This document shows positions 23,051-33,100 of a DNA stretch of 64,000 bases, piece after piece. The position numbers and the translations under genes are program-made. The notes below the pieces were generated by a model that was not told where the DNA came from, did not search any database, and saw only the letters and a list, made by a program, of their open reading frames with translations. The stretch is from Lycium barbarum (Eukaryota; Streptophyta; Magnoliopsida; Solanales; Solanaceae). The stretch spans positions 20,472,336-20,536,335 of the forward strand of contig NC_083340.1 of the NCBI RefSeq assembly GCF_019175385.1, given 5' to 3'. Within the stretch, counting starts at the first letter, position 1. The number at the start of each line of letters is the position of its first letter.

Positions 23051-24491
23051 TGTCACGACCCATCCCCGTGGGCCGCGACTGGTGCCCTACTTGGACACCC
23101 AAACAGACTTACGTACCAGATCGTCATTTTATCGCTTAACTCAAACTTCATATTCATCATTTTAAACAGAGCTAGAAACAAATATTATCTTACGCGATTT
23201 CACGTACAAAATATCATATCAAAACCAAAAAAGTTGGCGGAATATACATCGCCCAAATTTCAGCACAACCAGATGCGTATACATATATCAAAAGCCGACA
23301 AGGCTATCAAATGGCACAACGGCCCCAAAACATATACAAAATGCACGCCGACAAGGCTGCCATAACGAGTAGGATCATACAAACACATCTGAACAGAAGT
23401 AGGCACAACCCACATGTACGTCTACAGACCTCTAAACAGACCAACCGTATCATATGGCGGGACAGGGCCCCGCCGTACCCCTGAACAAATATATACATAT
23501 GCAAAGACCGAATATATACCAAAATGTAGGCTCCGGAATAAGAGGAGCACTCCAAACAGCAGAAGAGGGTATCCTAAACTGGTGGATCACTAAACTGTGC
23601 GTCTATACCTGCGGGCATGAAACGCAGCCCCCCGAAGAAAGGGGGGTCAGTACGAAATATGTACTGAGTATGCAAAGCAGAAGATACAGAGAACAAATCT
23701 GAGGCATAAAAGAAATAGTAGTACAAAACATAAGTAGAAATTCAACAAATCAAAATGTTTACTTTCAAAATATAAGTCATGCATAAGGTACAGAAGAATA
23801 TGGTCGCCCGCCCGTCAATGGCGCCATAACACAGCATAACACCAGAAGGTTTCAAATCTCCGTATCCCCGTCACATATCACATCACAACATAACGCCATA
23901 CACAACATAACACCAAATATATGTGGAACCCGACCCTCTTTTGCGAGTAGCTCGGTGAACCATAAACACAGCATAACTCCGGAGTATATCAAAGTGCGCA
24001 CGATAACAGAACCGGCCCGGGAACCGACGAAAGATATAACAGAACGCACGAGCAGAGTCATGAGTAACCATATGCATAAAATCATTATCATAGACTCAAA
24101 TATAAGTAAATGACCATACTTGAAATTCGAAATGATAATCATACCAAATTCTTTCAAAAGTCGTCCGAATTACATAAAGGAAAGTCGCGGGACCCACGGA
24201 CGGGTATTGACCCGAGTCGGGCCCGCCTATGGAAAACATACTTATCATACACCATACAAACTTCTACGAACATATCAAAGCAATCCGAGCCTTTATGTGG
24301 AAGATACGGCGTTTCGTAGTTACGGAATTTCTTAAAACAACTTTTTGTACAACATATGGAATTCAATTACTTTGAAGACATAATGGTTCATATTTCATCA
24401 CATCATACATAAGAGTGCCAAGAAATATATATGGATCATAACGTGCTCGGATTTCGAATTTTTCGAATATGCAAAAATGCCGGATGTAACA
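23051..24491 (-). mobile_element. LTR in reverse orientation (left end of the composite)
   Basis: On the minus strand it starts TGTTACATCCGG and ends GGGTCGTGACA (1441 bp). A polypurine stretch AAAGGGG(G)n immediately precedes it, as does the phrase ATTCGAGGACGAATGTTC, which marks the pol end of gypsy chromoviruses and also occurs before the outer 3' LTR. It therefore reads as a 3' LTR on the minus strand. Confidence 0.75.
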
Positions 24492-24495
24492 TTCT

Positions 24496-24515
24496 CCCCC
24501 CCCCCCCCCCCCCCT
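24496..24515. repeat. Homopolymer of 20 C at the polypurine tract
   Basis: An uninterrupted C run on the plus strand (G on the element's strand) exactly where the polypurine tract of the minus-strand element should be. Confidence 0.9.
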
Positions 24516-24735
24516 TTAGAACATTCGTCCTCGAATGTTAAATTGACCTCATGGGCGTCTTACTACTTCGGGAGGGTTCTTTTTATAATCGTCCTTTGTT
24601 GACTTTCCGATATGGATTCTTTACCAAAATGATGGAGTAATTCTTCACATTACTGACTCATATGCTTTCATAACGTATTTTCTCATATCCCACACAGTCA
24701 CTAGGCCTTAAAGTTGAAATAATGGCATTAATAAT

Positions 24736-24914
24736 TCACAATTGGTAAACTTGACCAATTGCAGTTTTTCGACGAAACGGGAAGTGAGATTGGAAAGGCT
24801 TAAGGAGCGTGAAAGGTATGTAAAGCATCCTCCTTTCTTTTTGGCATGTCTTAGTTTTACATAGGCTAGATTAAAGCCTTAAGGAAATTCCAAATCCGAA
24901 ATCCGAGCATGATA

Positions 24915-24962
<48 letters not shown>

Positions 24963-26088
24963 CTTGGCACTCTTATGTATGATTTGATGAAATATGAACC
25001 ATTATGTTTTTGAAAGAAGTGATTTCCAAACTTTGTACAAAAAGGTTTCACTTTAATGAGTTTCGTAATTTTTGAATGCATATCTTTCGCATAAAGGCTC
25101 GGATTGTTCCAACATTTTCATAAGAGTTTGCATTATGTATAATGAGTATGTTTTCCATAAGCGGGCCCGACTTGGATAAATACCCGTCCGTGGGTCCCGC
25201 GACGTTCCTTTATGTAATTCGGGAACTTTTGAAAGAATTTGTTATGACTATTATTTCGATTTTTCAAGTATGATCAGTTTACTTATGTTTGAGTTCATGA
25301 TAATGATTTTATGCATATGACTACTCACGACTCTACTCGTGCGTTCTGTTATATCTTTCGCCGGTTCCCGGGCCGGTTCTATTATCGTGCGCATTTTGAT
25401 ATACTCCGGAGTTATGCTGTGTTATGGTTCTCCAAGCTACTCGCTAATGAGGGTCGGGTTCCACATATATTTGGTGTTATGCTGTGTATGGCGTTATGTT
25501 GTGATGTGATATGTGACGGGGATACGGAGATTTGAAACTTTCTGGTGTTATGCTGTGTTATGGCGCCATCGACGGGAGGGCGACCATATTCTTCTGTACC
25601 CTATGCATGACTTACATGTTTGAAACTAAACATTTTGATATGATCGGATTTGTACTTATGTTCGGCACTTCTGCTTCGTTTATGTCTCAGGTTTGTTTTC
25701 TGTATATTCTGCTTTGCATACTCAGTACATATTTCGTACTGACCCCCTTTCTTCGGGGGGCTGCGTTTCATGCCCGCAGGTACAGACGCACAGTTTGGTG
25801 ATCTACCCATTTAGGACATTCTCTTCTACTGTTTGGAGTGCTCTTCTCATTTCAGAGCACACATTTTGGTATACATTTGTTCGCTATGTATATATGTATT
25901 TGTTTAGGGGTACGGCGGGGCCCTGTCCCGCCATATGATTCGGTTTGTCTGTTTAGAGGTCTGTAGACGTATTTGTGGGTGTGTGTGCCTACTTCTGTAC
26001 AGTTGTGTTTATATGATTATATTCGTTATGGAAGCCTTGTCGGCGTGCATTCGTATATGTGTTTTGGGCTGTTGTGCCACTGGTGCCT
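24736..26088 (+). mobile_element. Partial LTR in plus orientation (inner arm of the palindrome)
   Basis: From about 24880 it is the inverted copy of the LTR at 23051-24470. Both share TATTTCGTACTGACCCCC, ATGCCCGCAGGTA and GGGGCCCTGTCCCGCCATAT. It contains an AT dinucleotide run at 24917-24960. It breaks off after GTTGTGCCA at 26088, short of its expected GACA end, and is joined directly to gag sequence. Confidence 0.75.
24917..24960. repeat. (TA)n microsatellite
   Basis: About 22 uninterrupted TA units near the palindrome centre. Confidence 0.95.
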
Positions 26089-26400
26089 GCTTTTCTTGTG
26101 GCCAACAAGGCCATACGATGAGAGAGTGTCCGTATAGGGGTGGTCCAGGTGGTTCAGCCCAGCTTACCGGGTCAGTTGCTGGCTCGTTTTCTCCTTCGAC
26201 AGCCATACGCCCCACAGGGCGAGGAGCACCAGCACCAGCGAGTCGTGGCCGAGGTCGAGGTGCAGCTTCTGGTTACAGCGGTCCTTCGAACCGCGTATTT
26301 GCTTTGACCGGCCGACAGGACCCAGGAGCGTCTTCAAGCGCACCCAGGTATGTTAGTGATCCTTTCTTGAGGGATATGTGTATGAATGGGTCTATCCTTT
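26089..26400 (+). pseudogene. Stranded gypsy gag fragment (zinc knuckle)
   Basis: The frame reads ACFSCGQQGHTMRECPYRG, a CX2CX4HX4C nucleocapsid knuckle, followed by an Arg/Gly-rich linker (GRGAPAPASRGRGRG) and NRVFALTGRQDPGASSS. This is the usual gag-to-protease junction of plant chromoviruses, as at 32862-33120 in the outer element. It has no upstream capsid and no downstream protease; both sides are breakpoints. Confidence 0.8.
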
Positions 26401-26607
26401 ATCATATTATGTGATTTTCTTCTTCTGGGTATTAATAAGAGCAAGGTAGTTGTTAACCTGATAGACATTGAGAATTCGGAAGGGCGATATGGAAATTGTA
26501 TGGTCTAGCCCGGGGTGGGACCCACTATGAGAATTTCCCGAAAATTTATTAAGACCCCGATCTGCCCTAAATTACGTGACAAAGGTCGTGCGGGGCAATC
26601 GACGAAA

Positions 26608-26705
26608 TTATATTAGCCGTAACGCGCCAAAATGCATGAAAGTTTCGAGGTTAAGCGTGCTAAAGTCAGAGTAATTCTGGGATGGGTGACCCCCCTGGGA
26701 AGTAA
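26608..26705 (+). other. 5S rRNA-like segment
   Basis: The stretch GTTAAGCGTGC (26650-26660) and GGATGGGTGACCCCCCTGGGAAG (about 26680-26702) matches the internal promoter boxes A and C of plant 5S rRNA in order and at about the right spacing. Weaker similarity extends upstream (TAGCCGTAACGCGCC). It is not a 5S gene: the 5' part is too diverged and the 3' end (CCTCGTGTTGC) is absent. 5S-derived sequence is known in LTRs of Cassandra TRIM elements; this copy lies in LTR-like DNA of a gypsy composite. Confidence 0.65.
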
Positions 26706-26960
26706 TACAAAATTTTTCACAAAGTGTAAGTATGATATATATAAATGGAAATTTGGGGTAACCTAAAGGAAAAGAGAATGTGTGGAATAGCTAGTGCCCT
26801 TACAGGAGCCGCGCAGACCGAGGCGGACTAAATGGGTGAAAAGAAGAAGCGCAATACCGCTCGGGAAATTGAGCGAATTTGAATAACGGTCGGAGACGTT
26901 CGCGAATAAGATATTAGTAAATGTATATGTATGTGTATGATTTTCGTCTGGTGCCCATAT

Positions 26961-27186
26961 GAATCTGTTTGATATAACTCTGTACGTCTGACTCCGATTA
27001 TGAATCTTTCTGATACATCTCTGTACGTCTGACTCTGATCTCGGATCTGTCTAATACCCTCCCATGCATCTGACTTTGACTACGAATCCGTCCGCCATAG
27101 TTTAGTACGTTTGCCTCCGATTACGAATCAGTCCGATACGCTCCTGTGCGTCCGATCCCAGTTATGAATCTGTTTGGTATGACGTG
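26961..27186. repeat. Minisatellite, 41-bp period, about 5.5 copies
   Basis: Units start RGAATCTGTTTGATA at 26961, 27002, 27042, 27084, 27125 and 27166 and contain CTGTRCGTCTGACTCYGAT. It lies just downstream of the 5S-like segment. A related short array is at 29828-29920. Confidence 0.8.
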
Positions 27187-27289
27187 GGATTATGATAATG
27201 TGGTAAGGAACCGAGGGGTGTGACAAGAAGTGATATTAATTATAATGTTGAAAAGCTTTGAAGGAAGGGAAGAAGAGACATAACGTCCG

Positions 27290-30200
27290 TGAAATAGCGA
27301 AAGGCATTTATCTGTTACTGGAATATAATTCTTGGCCCAGTGACTGTGTGGGATATGAGAAAATACGTTATGAAAGCATATGAGTCAGTAATGTGAAGAA
27401 TTACTCCATCATTTTGGTAAAGAATCCATATCGGAAAGTCAACAAAGGACGATTATAAAAAGAACCCTCCCGAAACAATTTGGCTTGTAATGGACAAGGC
27501 CACATTTGGACCTTGCTTGGTACGAATGTGTCGGTTATGAATACATTGGTGTGGAATTACGAAAGGAGGCCAAGGGCAAAGTTGGAATTTTGGAAACTTG
27601 TGCCATGAATTACAAAAAAAAAAATTAGCCAAGTGGACTCAAAAAAAAAAAAAAGAGAAACAAGGCCCAACAAGGGAGCCCAACCGGCCATGGTGTGTGA
27701 AAATGGCCCAAGTCCATAATTTAATTATGTGATATTATATATATGCATCCCTATCCGTAGAACCTTCAAGAAAAATAAAGCAAAGCAAGAACAAAAAAGA
27801 GGAGAGGGTTCGGGTGAGAGAAAGAGAGGAGAAAAAAAATAATTCTTGGAGCTTAATCCTTGGTTCAAAAATTCATTTCTTGTGGGATTATTACCAAGTG
27901 CAAGGTTCTCTACAAGATGGTATAATTATATTGGCAAGAAAGTGACTTTTGTAGCAAGTAAAGAACTTGGGAGAAAGGTAAGGATTTTATGCTTTTGTTG
28001 TGATATGGAAGGTATATGTATGTTGTAGTGTGTGGAAATGAATAAAAAACATGAAAATCTTGTGTGTTGAGGTGGTATGCATGTTGGCCGAAAGTGTGCA
28101 TGTATTGTATGTTCATGAAGATTTGAATTTTTGTTGAAATCTAGTGTAGTTATGATAGAAATTGTATTAGAAATGAAAGTGGAATGAATTAGTGAAAGTT
28201 GGAAAATATAGCATGTGGCCATGTGATGCTATGGTGATGATGGAATGTGAATTAAATTCCGTTAGTATGTTAATTGTGTTATTGTGAAATGAATGGAAGG
28301 ATAATGGTTCTTGTTGTCATGGAAAACTTGTTGTTAAGTTGTTGTAAGAAATTATGCAAATTTATTGTAACTTATGTAAATATGGAAAGAAAAGTAGTAA
28401 GAGGTAAATTATGATTGTCATTGATGAAGTTGGAAGATAGAAATATGTCATGAACATATATGCTAAAGATTGGAAGTTGTGGGTAAAATATGACTTTGGT
28501 AGTAAGCTTGTATATTGTGTATACCTTATGTATATTTGGTGAAAACAATAGGATGTGCCTCCGAATTATGTTGTAATGATCTTGATGAGTGACGAATATG
28601 AAAATGGTAAGATGGGTTTGGAAGTGTAAGGTCGGAATGAAAGATGTTATGTTATGCCATATTATGTGTTTTGTAATGCTTGTTGTTGTTATTGATGTTG
28701 TTGGGTTGCTGTGTTGATATATTAACCCGAGCTAAGTCTCGGGGATGTCACATATATAGGGGAAATGCTGCCGAAATTTCGGTAGGCAATTATGTGATTG
28801 AGTATGGAATCTTAAAGACTTGAATTGACAATTGGTAAACTTGACCATTTGTAGATTCTGGACGAAATTGGAAGTGAAGCTAAGCGAGTATAAGGCGCAA
28901 TTGAGGTATGTAAAGCCTACCCCTTCATTCTTAGGCATGTTCTGAACATAATAGGCTCGGCCGCGAGCCTTAATACGACTCCGTTCCTCGGAATTCGAGA
29001 TGGAAATCCGCTCCAATTCCTTCAGTAAGATTGAATCCATTTTCTTATAACTTGTCTTCAAAGTGAGCCTTAAGTATGCAACCTTCCTAAACGGAGTCGG
29101 AATACTTCCAAATCATTATGGACGACCTCATAAGGTCTACTATCTGTAATTTACGTACGCCTCCTCGGGTTGGTCCGAGGTGGGCCCACAAGGCCCCGAC
29201 ACGTTTTGTATGACCTAAATTGCCCTATTTCTGTCCGTTTCTCACAGGCAACATCTGGACTATTATTCTGATCATGCTATGACTATTTTTTATATAAATT
29301 TTACAAAATGGCTTTGACATCTGAAAATCTGATTCTGGTAATAATCCGTCGTGCCTTCCAAAGCAGGATATAGGCGCATATTTTGAACGCTATCCGAATA
29401 CTCTGATTTGACTCGCCATTTGGCCTACTTCAGTTTGATTGAGTCGGTATAACGATCTGTATGTATGTGGTTTCTCATTAATCTGTTCGTGGATGTCTTA
29501 AAGCTTCCTTTCACCGGATCCCGGGCCGGTTTATATCGTGCGGATGGGCCGCCGAGTCCCTTGTCGGGGGCCGGGTCCCATGTATGAATTCCGAAGTATG
29601 ATGTGTCCGGTTCCGGGGTACTGTGGTATATGTCCGTCCCCGGCTACCGTGAATATGTTACGAAGTATGATGTGTCCGGTTTCCCGGCGTGTGATCTTTC
29701 CCCGGGGTTACCGTGGTTATGATGTGATGTGTTATGTGACGGAGATGTTCGAAGATATGAAATCTTCTGATATATGATATGTTGTGGCGCCAAAGACAGG
29801 AGTGGCGACCACATTCCTGTGCCCTGTTCTGATTCTGTCTGTCCGTATGGATTGTGATTCTGCCCGTCCGTCTGGACCATGATCCTGTCCGTCCGTTTGA
29901 TTTATGGTTCTGTCCGCTATATTTATGTGCTTCCGGTTCAGACTATGATTATGTTTGTTATGTTTCTGCTTTACATACTCGGTACATTTTTCGTACTGAC
30001 CCCCGGTTCTTCGGGGGCTGCGTTACATGCCCGCAGGTACAGACGCACTTGAAGATACGCCGCCAGTCTAGGGCTCAGATTCTGCTATTTTGAAGAGCTC
30101 CTTTGTTCCGGAGCGTGTACTTTTGGTATATATCTTCTGTCTTCTGTATATTCTGTATGTATGGCAACTCCGGGTACGGCGGGGCCCTGTCCCGGCATAT

Positions 30201-30573
30201 GACTCTGTATGTCTGTTAGAGGCCTGTAGATATGTTTGTGGGTTAGGGTCTTTCTGTACGGATGTGTGTATATGTTGTGTTTGGGGCGACCCCATTCGCC
30301 GCGGCGGCCGGTCCGCATATGTTTATATATTGCTTTGTTGGCCGGTGTGGCCTTTGTTGGTATTTTCTGTGCGCAGGGTTATTTTGGATAGTATGTAAAA
30401 CAAAGGAAAATCTGCCAAAAATTTTCTGGAAATTATCTAAATTTAAAATATAGCCTTGACGGCTCCTGCTTTATACTTGAATGCGTTTGATAACAGTTGA
30501 GATAGCGTTGGATAGATGTGTTTGGGTGCCCAGATCGGGTACTAGTCACGGCCTACGGGGTTGGGTCGTGACA
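27290..30573 (+). mobile_element. Plus-strand gypsy internal piece and long LTR-like part (right end of the composite)
   Basis: 27290-27470 is the inverted counterpart of 24540-24735 (shared GTCAACAAAGGACGATTAT). It diverges after CCCTCCCGAA, without the expected polypurine tract. The remainder to 30573 includes a TATA-like ATTATATATATGC (27733), a second copy of the CAATTGGTAAACTTGACC block (28829, compare 24740) and the LTR end with TTCGTACTGACCCCC, ATGCCCGCAGGTA and GGGTCGTGACA. Frames here are LTR-derived and not genes. Confidence 0.65.
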
Positions 30574-31189
30574 CATGGCCGGGCAATCACCACTACGACA
30601 GCGTAGTGGGCAGCTATGATGATGATTACACCATGTCTAGATGGCATGGGAAGACACCACTAGTGGCAATATGAGATGTTTACCCCGGACGCGGGCTAAT
30701 GATGATCACACCGTACCTACATGGTCGGGCAGTTTATATATTTATATGTAAACATGATATGATGATGCTTATATAAGATTTAACATGCATGATTCCGCCT
30801 TAAAAGGCAAGCAGTTACAGTTATCTTTTCATCTTATGTTTTCTATACTCCCTTGTTATGTTACAATGTATGCCTTACATACTCAGTACATTGTTCGTAC
30901 TGATGTCCTTTTCTTTTTGGATGTTGTGTTCATGCCCAAAGGTATACAGGGGGACGGCCCAAATCCTTAGGAGCCAGATCAGCTTGCACAGGGGCACTTC
31001 CCTACTCCGGAAGTACATTTTTTGATATATATTCTTTTGTGTACATATTCGGGCACGACGGGGTCTTGTCCCATCTTTATGTTCAGTACTCCATTCAGAG
31101 GCTTATAGATACATACGTGTGGGTAATGGATGTCTTATGATCAACCCAGTGTATATTGTTGTATATCATTTTGTAGCCGTGAGGGCTTA

Positions 31190-31220
<31 letters not shown>

Positions 31221-31329
31221 TGCCTTGGTGATTACGTGTGTACAGGTTGGGTATGATGGTTAGCATGATGAGTGGTGCTCGATAGTCAGCTCCGGGTACC
31301 CGTCACGGCCCACTGGTTGGGTCGTGACA
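30574..31329 (+). mobile_element. 5' LTR of the outer gypsy element, second part
   Basis: Continues the LTR after the nested insertion, starting with the second CATGG, and matches 38376-39130 of the 3' LTR through to the terminal GTCGTGACA. A TG/TA microsatellite lies at 31191-31220. Confidence 0.9.
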
Positions 31330-31336
31330 AAAAAAA

Positions 31337-31348
31337 TGGTATCAGAGC
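31337..31348 (+). other. Primer-binding site (initiator Met tRNA)
   Basis: TGGTATCAGAGC, complementary to the 3' end of plant initiator-Met tRNA, lies seven bases after the 5' LTR end. It fixes the element's plus orientation. Confidence 0.95.
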
Positions 31349-31541
31349 AGTTCTGTCCTAGGATGTATCTACGAGCCGTGTCCAGTAGAGTCTTGTTTAT
31401 GGGAGTGAAGTGTACCACACTTATAAACAAGAGGTTACGGGGCATTTAGGAATAATGACCGTTCTTTTTCTCTATAGATTGTGCGATAGAGCCATAATAT
31501 AAGATCTTCCCCTTTTCTAATTGTGCGTTATGATTTCAGCG

Positions 31542-33100
31542 ATGCCGGTAAAGAGAAAAGCAACAGCCGCCCAGAAGGGCAAGACTGGGGCAGGAAGGCG
31601 GGTCGAACAGAAGCTGCCGGTACATGTAGAAGAGGGTGAGTCCCACAATGAGGCTCCATCTCATACCTCTCACACTCCGCTTGTTTCGGAGGAGCACGAA
31701 TGGGCTCCAGCCCCAGTTCCAGTACCTCCACCAGGTGCTTCGGGTCAACAGATGACCGAGGCCATTCAGTTGTTGACACAGTTAGTTGCCGCCCAGGCTC
31801 AGCGGCAGAGTGCAGGTCCGGTTGATAGAGCCACAAGTGCCACAGCCCGTGATTTTATGAGTCTGAACCCGCTGAAAATTTTTGGGTCAAAGTCAGATAA
31901 AGACCTGTAAGGTTTTATAGACGAGATGTTGAGGACGCTGGGGATTATACATGCTTCCGATACTGAGTCAGTGGAGTTAGCGTCTTTTAGATTGCGGGAT
32001 GTCGCCGTTCTATGGTATAATAATTGGATAGCTTCAAGGAAGGAAAATGTACCTCCCCCGATTTGGCAGGAATTTGTAGATGCCTTCCTTCGTCATTATT
32101 TTCCACCCGAGGTTTGAAGTGCCCGAGCTCAGTGGCGGAGCCAGGAATTTAGCGAAGGGTGTGCAAATTTTCTTCTCACTTGTGTTAAGGGTGTGCAAAA
32201 TTAAATATATACTCATAGTAGCTAACATTTAACCTATGTACACCGCGTAATTTTCCGACGAAGGGTGTGCACCTGACCACACTTGGCCGAAGGTGGCTCC
32301 GCCCATGCCCGAGCTGACAGGTTTCTGAATCTAAAGCAAAGAAATGTGGGTGCTCAGGCATATAGTCTTCGTTTTAACTCATTGGCCCGGTATGCTTCAA
32401 CTATGGTAGCCGATATGGGAGACAAAGTACATAAATTTGTGAGTGGCTTAGGGCCACACTTGTTCAAAGATTGCTTGACAGCTTCATTACAGGAGGGGAT
32501 GGACATCTCCCATATCCAGGCCCACGCCCAGAATTTAGAAGAGCAGCAACAGCCGCAAAGGGGTTAGCGCGATATTGATAGAGGGAAAAGTAAGAGAGCC
32601 AAATCTACTGGTGCTAGTAGTGAGTATAGAGGGGGTCAGCGGCAATAATATCCCAAGTATTCGGGCCAGTCTGCGACTAATGCACCTCCTCGATTCGCGG
32701 GCAGGAGATTTGCTCGCCCCATTTATTTTATTCCGAGTCAGAGTTCGAGGGTCTCAGGTTCCCAGTTTGGAGGTGATCCCAGTCACATGAGACCACCGAT
32801 ACCACGATGCAGCTAGTACAGTAGGTTACATTCGGGTCAGTGTCGCCGAGGATCAGATGCTTGTTATGCTTGTGGTCAGGTTGGGCATATGATGCGTGAT
32901 TGTGTGTTGATGGGCGGTAGAGTTGGGGCTCAGCCTAGGGGATCAGCAGCAGGTTCTTCTTCGTCCGTGTGCCCTGTCGGGCAGACTCCCCCGACTTCAG
33001 CAGGCCGTGGCAGAGGCCAAGGGGGAGCTCCCAGTTCGACTGGCCCTCAGCAGCCCCGTATTTATGCTCTAGTCGGACTCCAGGATCTTGAGCCCTCCCC
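31542..33100 (+). pseudogene. Gypsy gag, broken by stops and a MITE
   Basis: Starts MPVKRKATAAQKGK and continues through the capsid region (FRLRDVAVLWYNNW, then FNSLARYASTMVADMGDKV) to a CX2CX4HX4C knuckle (CYACGQVGHMMRDC, about 32862-32903) and an Arg/Gly-rich tail. In-frame stops occur after SDKDL (31908), after FPPEV (32115) and after QPQRG (about 32565), with further stops before the knuckle. A 178-bp hAT MITE splits the capsid at 32130. No full Gag can be made. Confidence 0.9.
32130..32307. mobile_element. hAT MITE inserted in gag
   Basis: Ends CAGTGGCGGAGCC and GGCTCCGCCCATG with a perfect 8-bp duplication CCCGAGCT (32122-32129 and 32308-32315). Removing it mentally restores the capsid reading order, so it inserted after the retroelement. 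Confidence 0.85.

Larger units (their letters stand above)
23051..30573. mobile_element. Composite inverted-LTR retroelement nested in the 5' LTR
   Basis: The 7523-bp insert starts TGTCACGACCC and ends GGGTCGTGACA and is flanked by a perfect 5-bp duplication CATGG (23046-23050 and 30574-30578). The sister LTR has a single CATGG at the same place, so the insertion point is certain. Its two ends are inverted copies of the same LTR 3' end, rather than a normal pair of direct LTRs. The interior holds, in order: a minus-strand LTR (23051-24491), a minus-strand piece of internal DNA (24492-24735), a plus-strand partial LTR (24736-26088), a gag piece, a 5S-like/minisatellite segment, another copy of the internal piece in plus orientation (27290-27470) and a long plus-strand LTR-like part to 30573. 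Confidence 0.8.

Noticed and set aside
26608..26705. 5S rRNA gene
   Set aside because: Only the internal promoter boxes are well kept; the 5' third and 3' end are missing, and it lies in a retroelement.
29538..30398. Several overlapping frames on both strands
   Set aside because: GC-rich LTR-like DNA of the nested composite; frames on both strands are a composition effect, and equivalent frames appear in the inverted arm.
31191..31220. Z-DNA-prone TG/TA run as a regulatory site
   Set aside because: The 3' LTR has a much shorter run at the same place (39006), so it is a variable microsatellite and not a conserved element.
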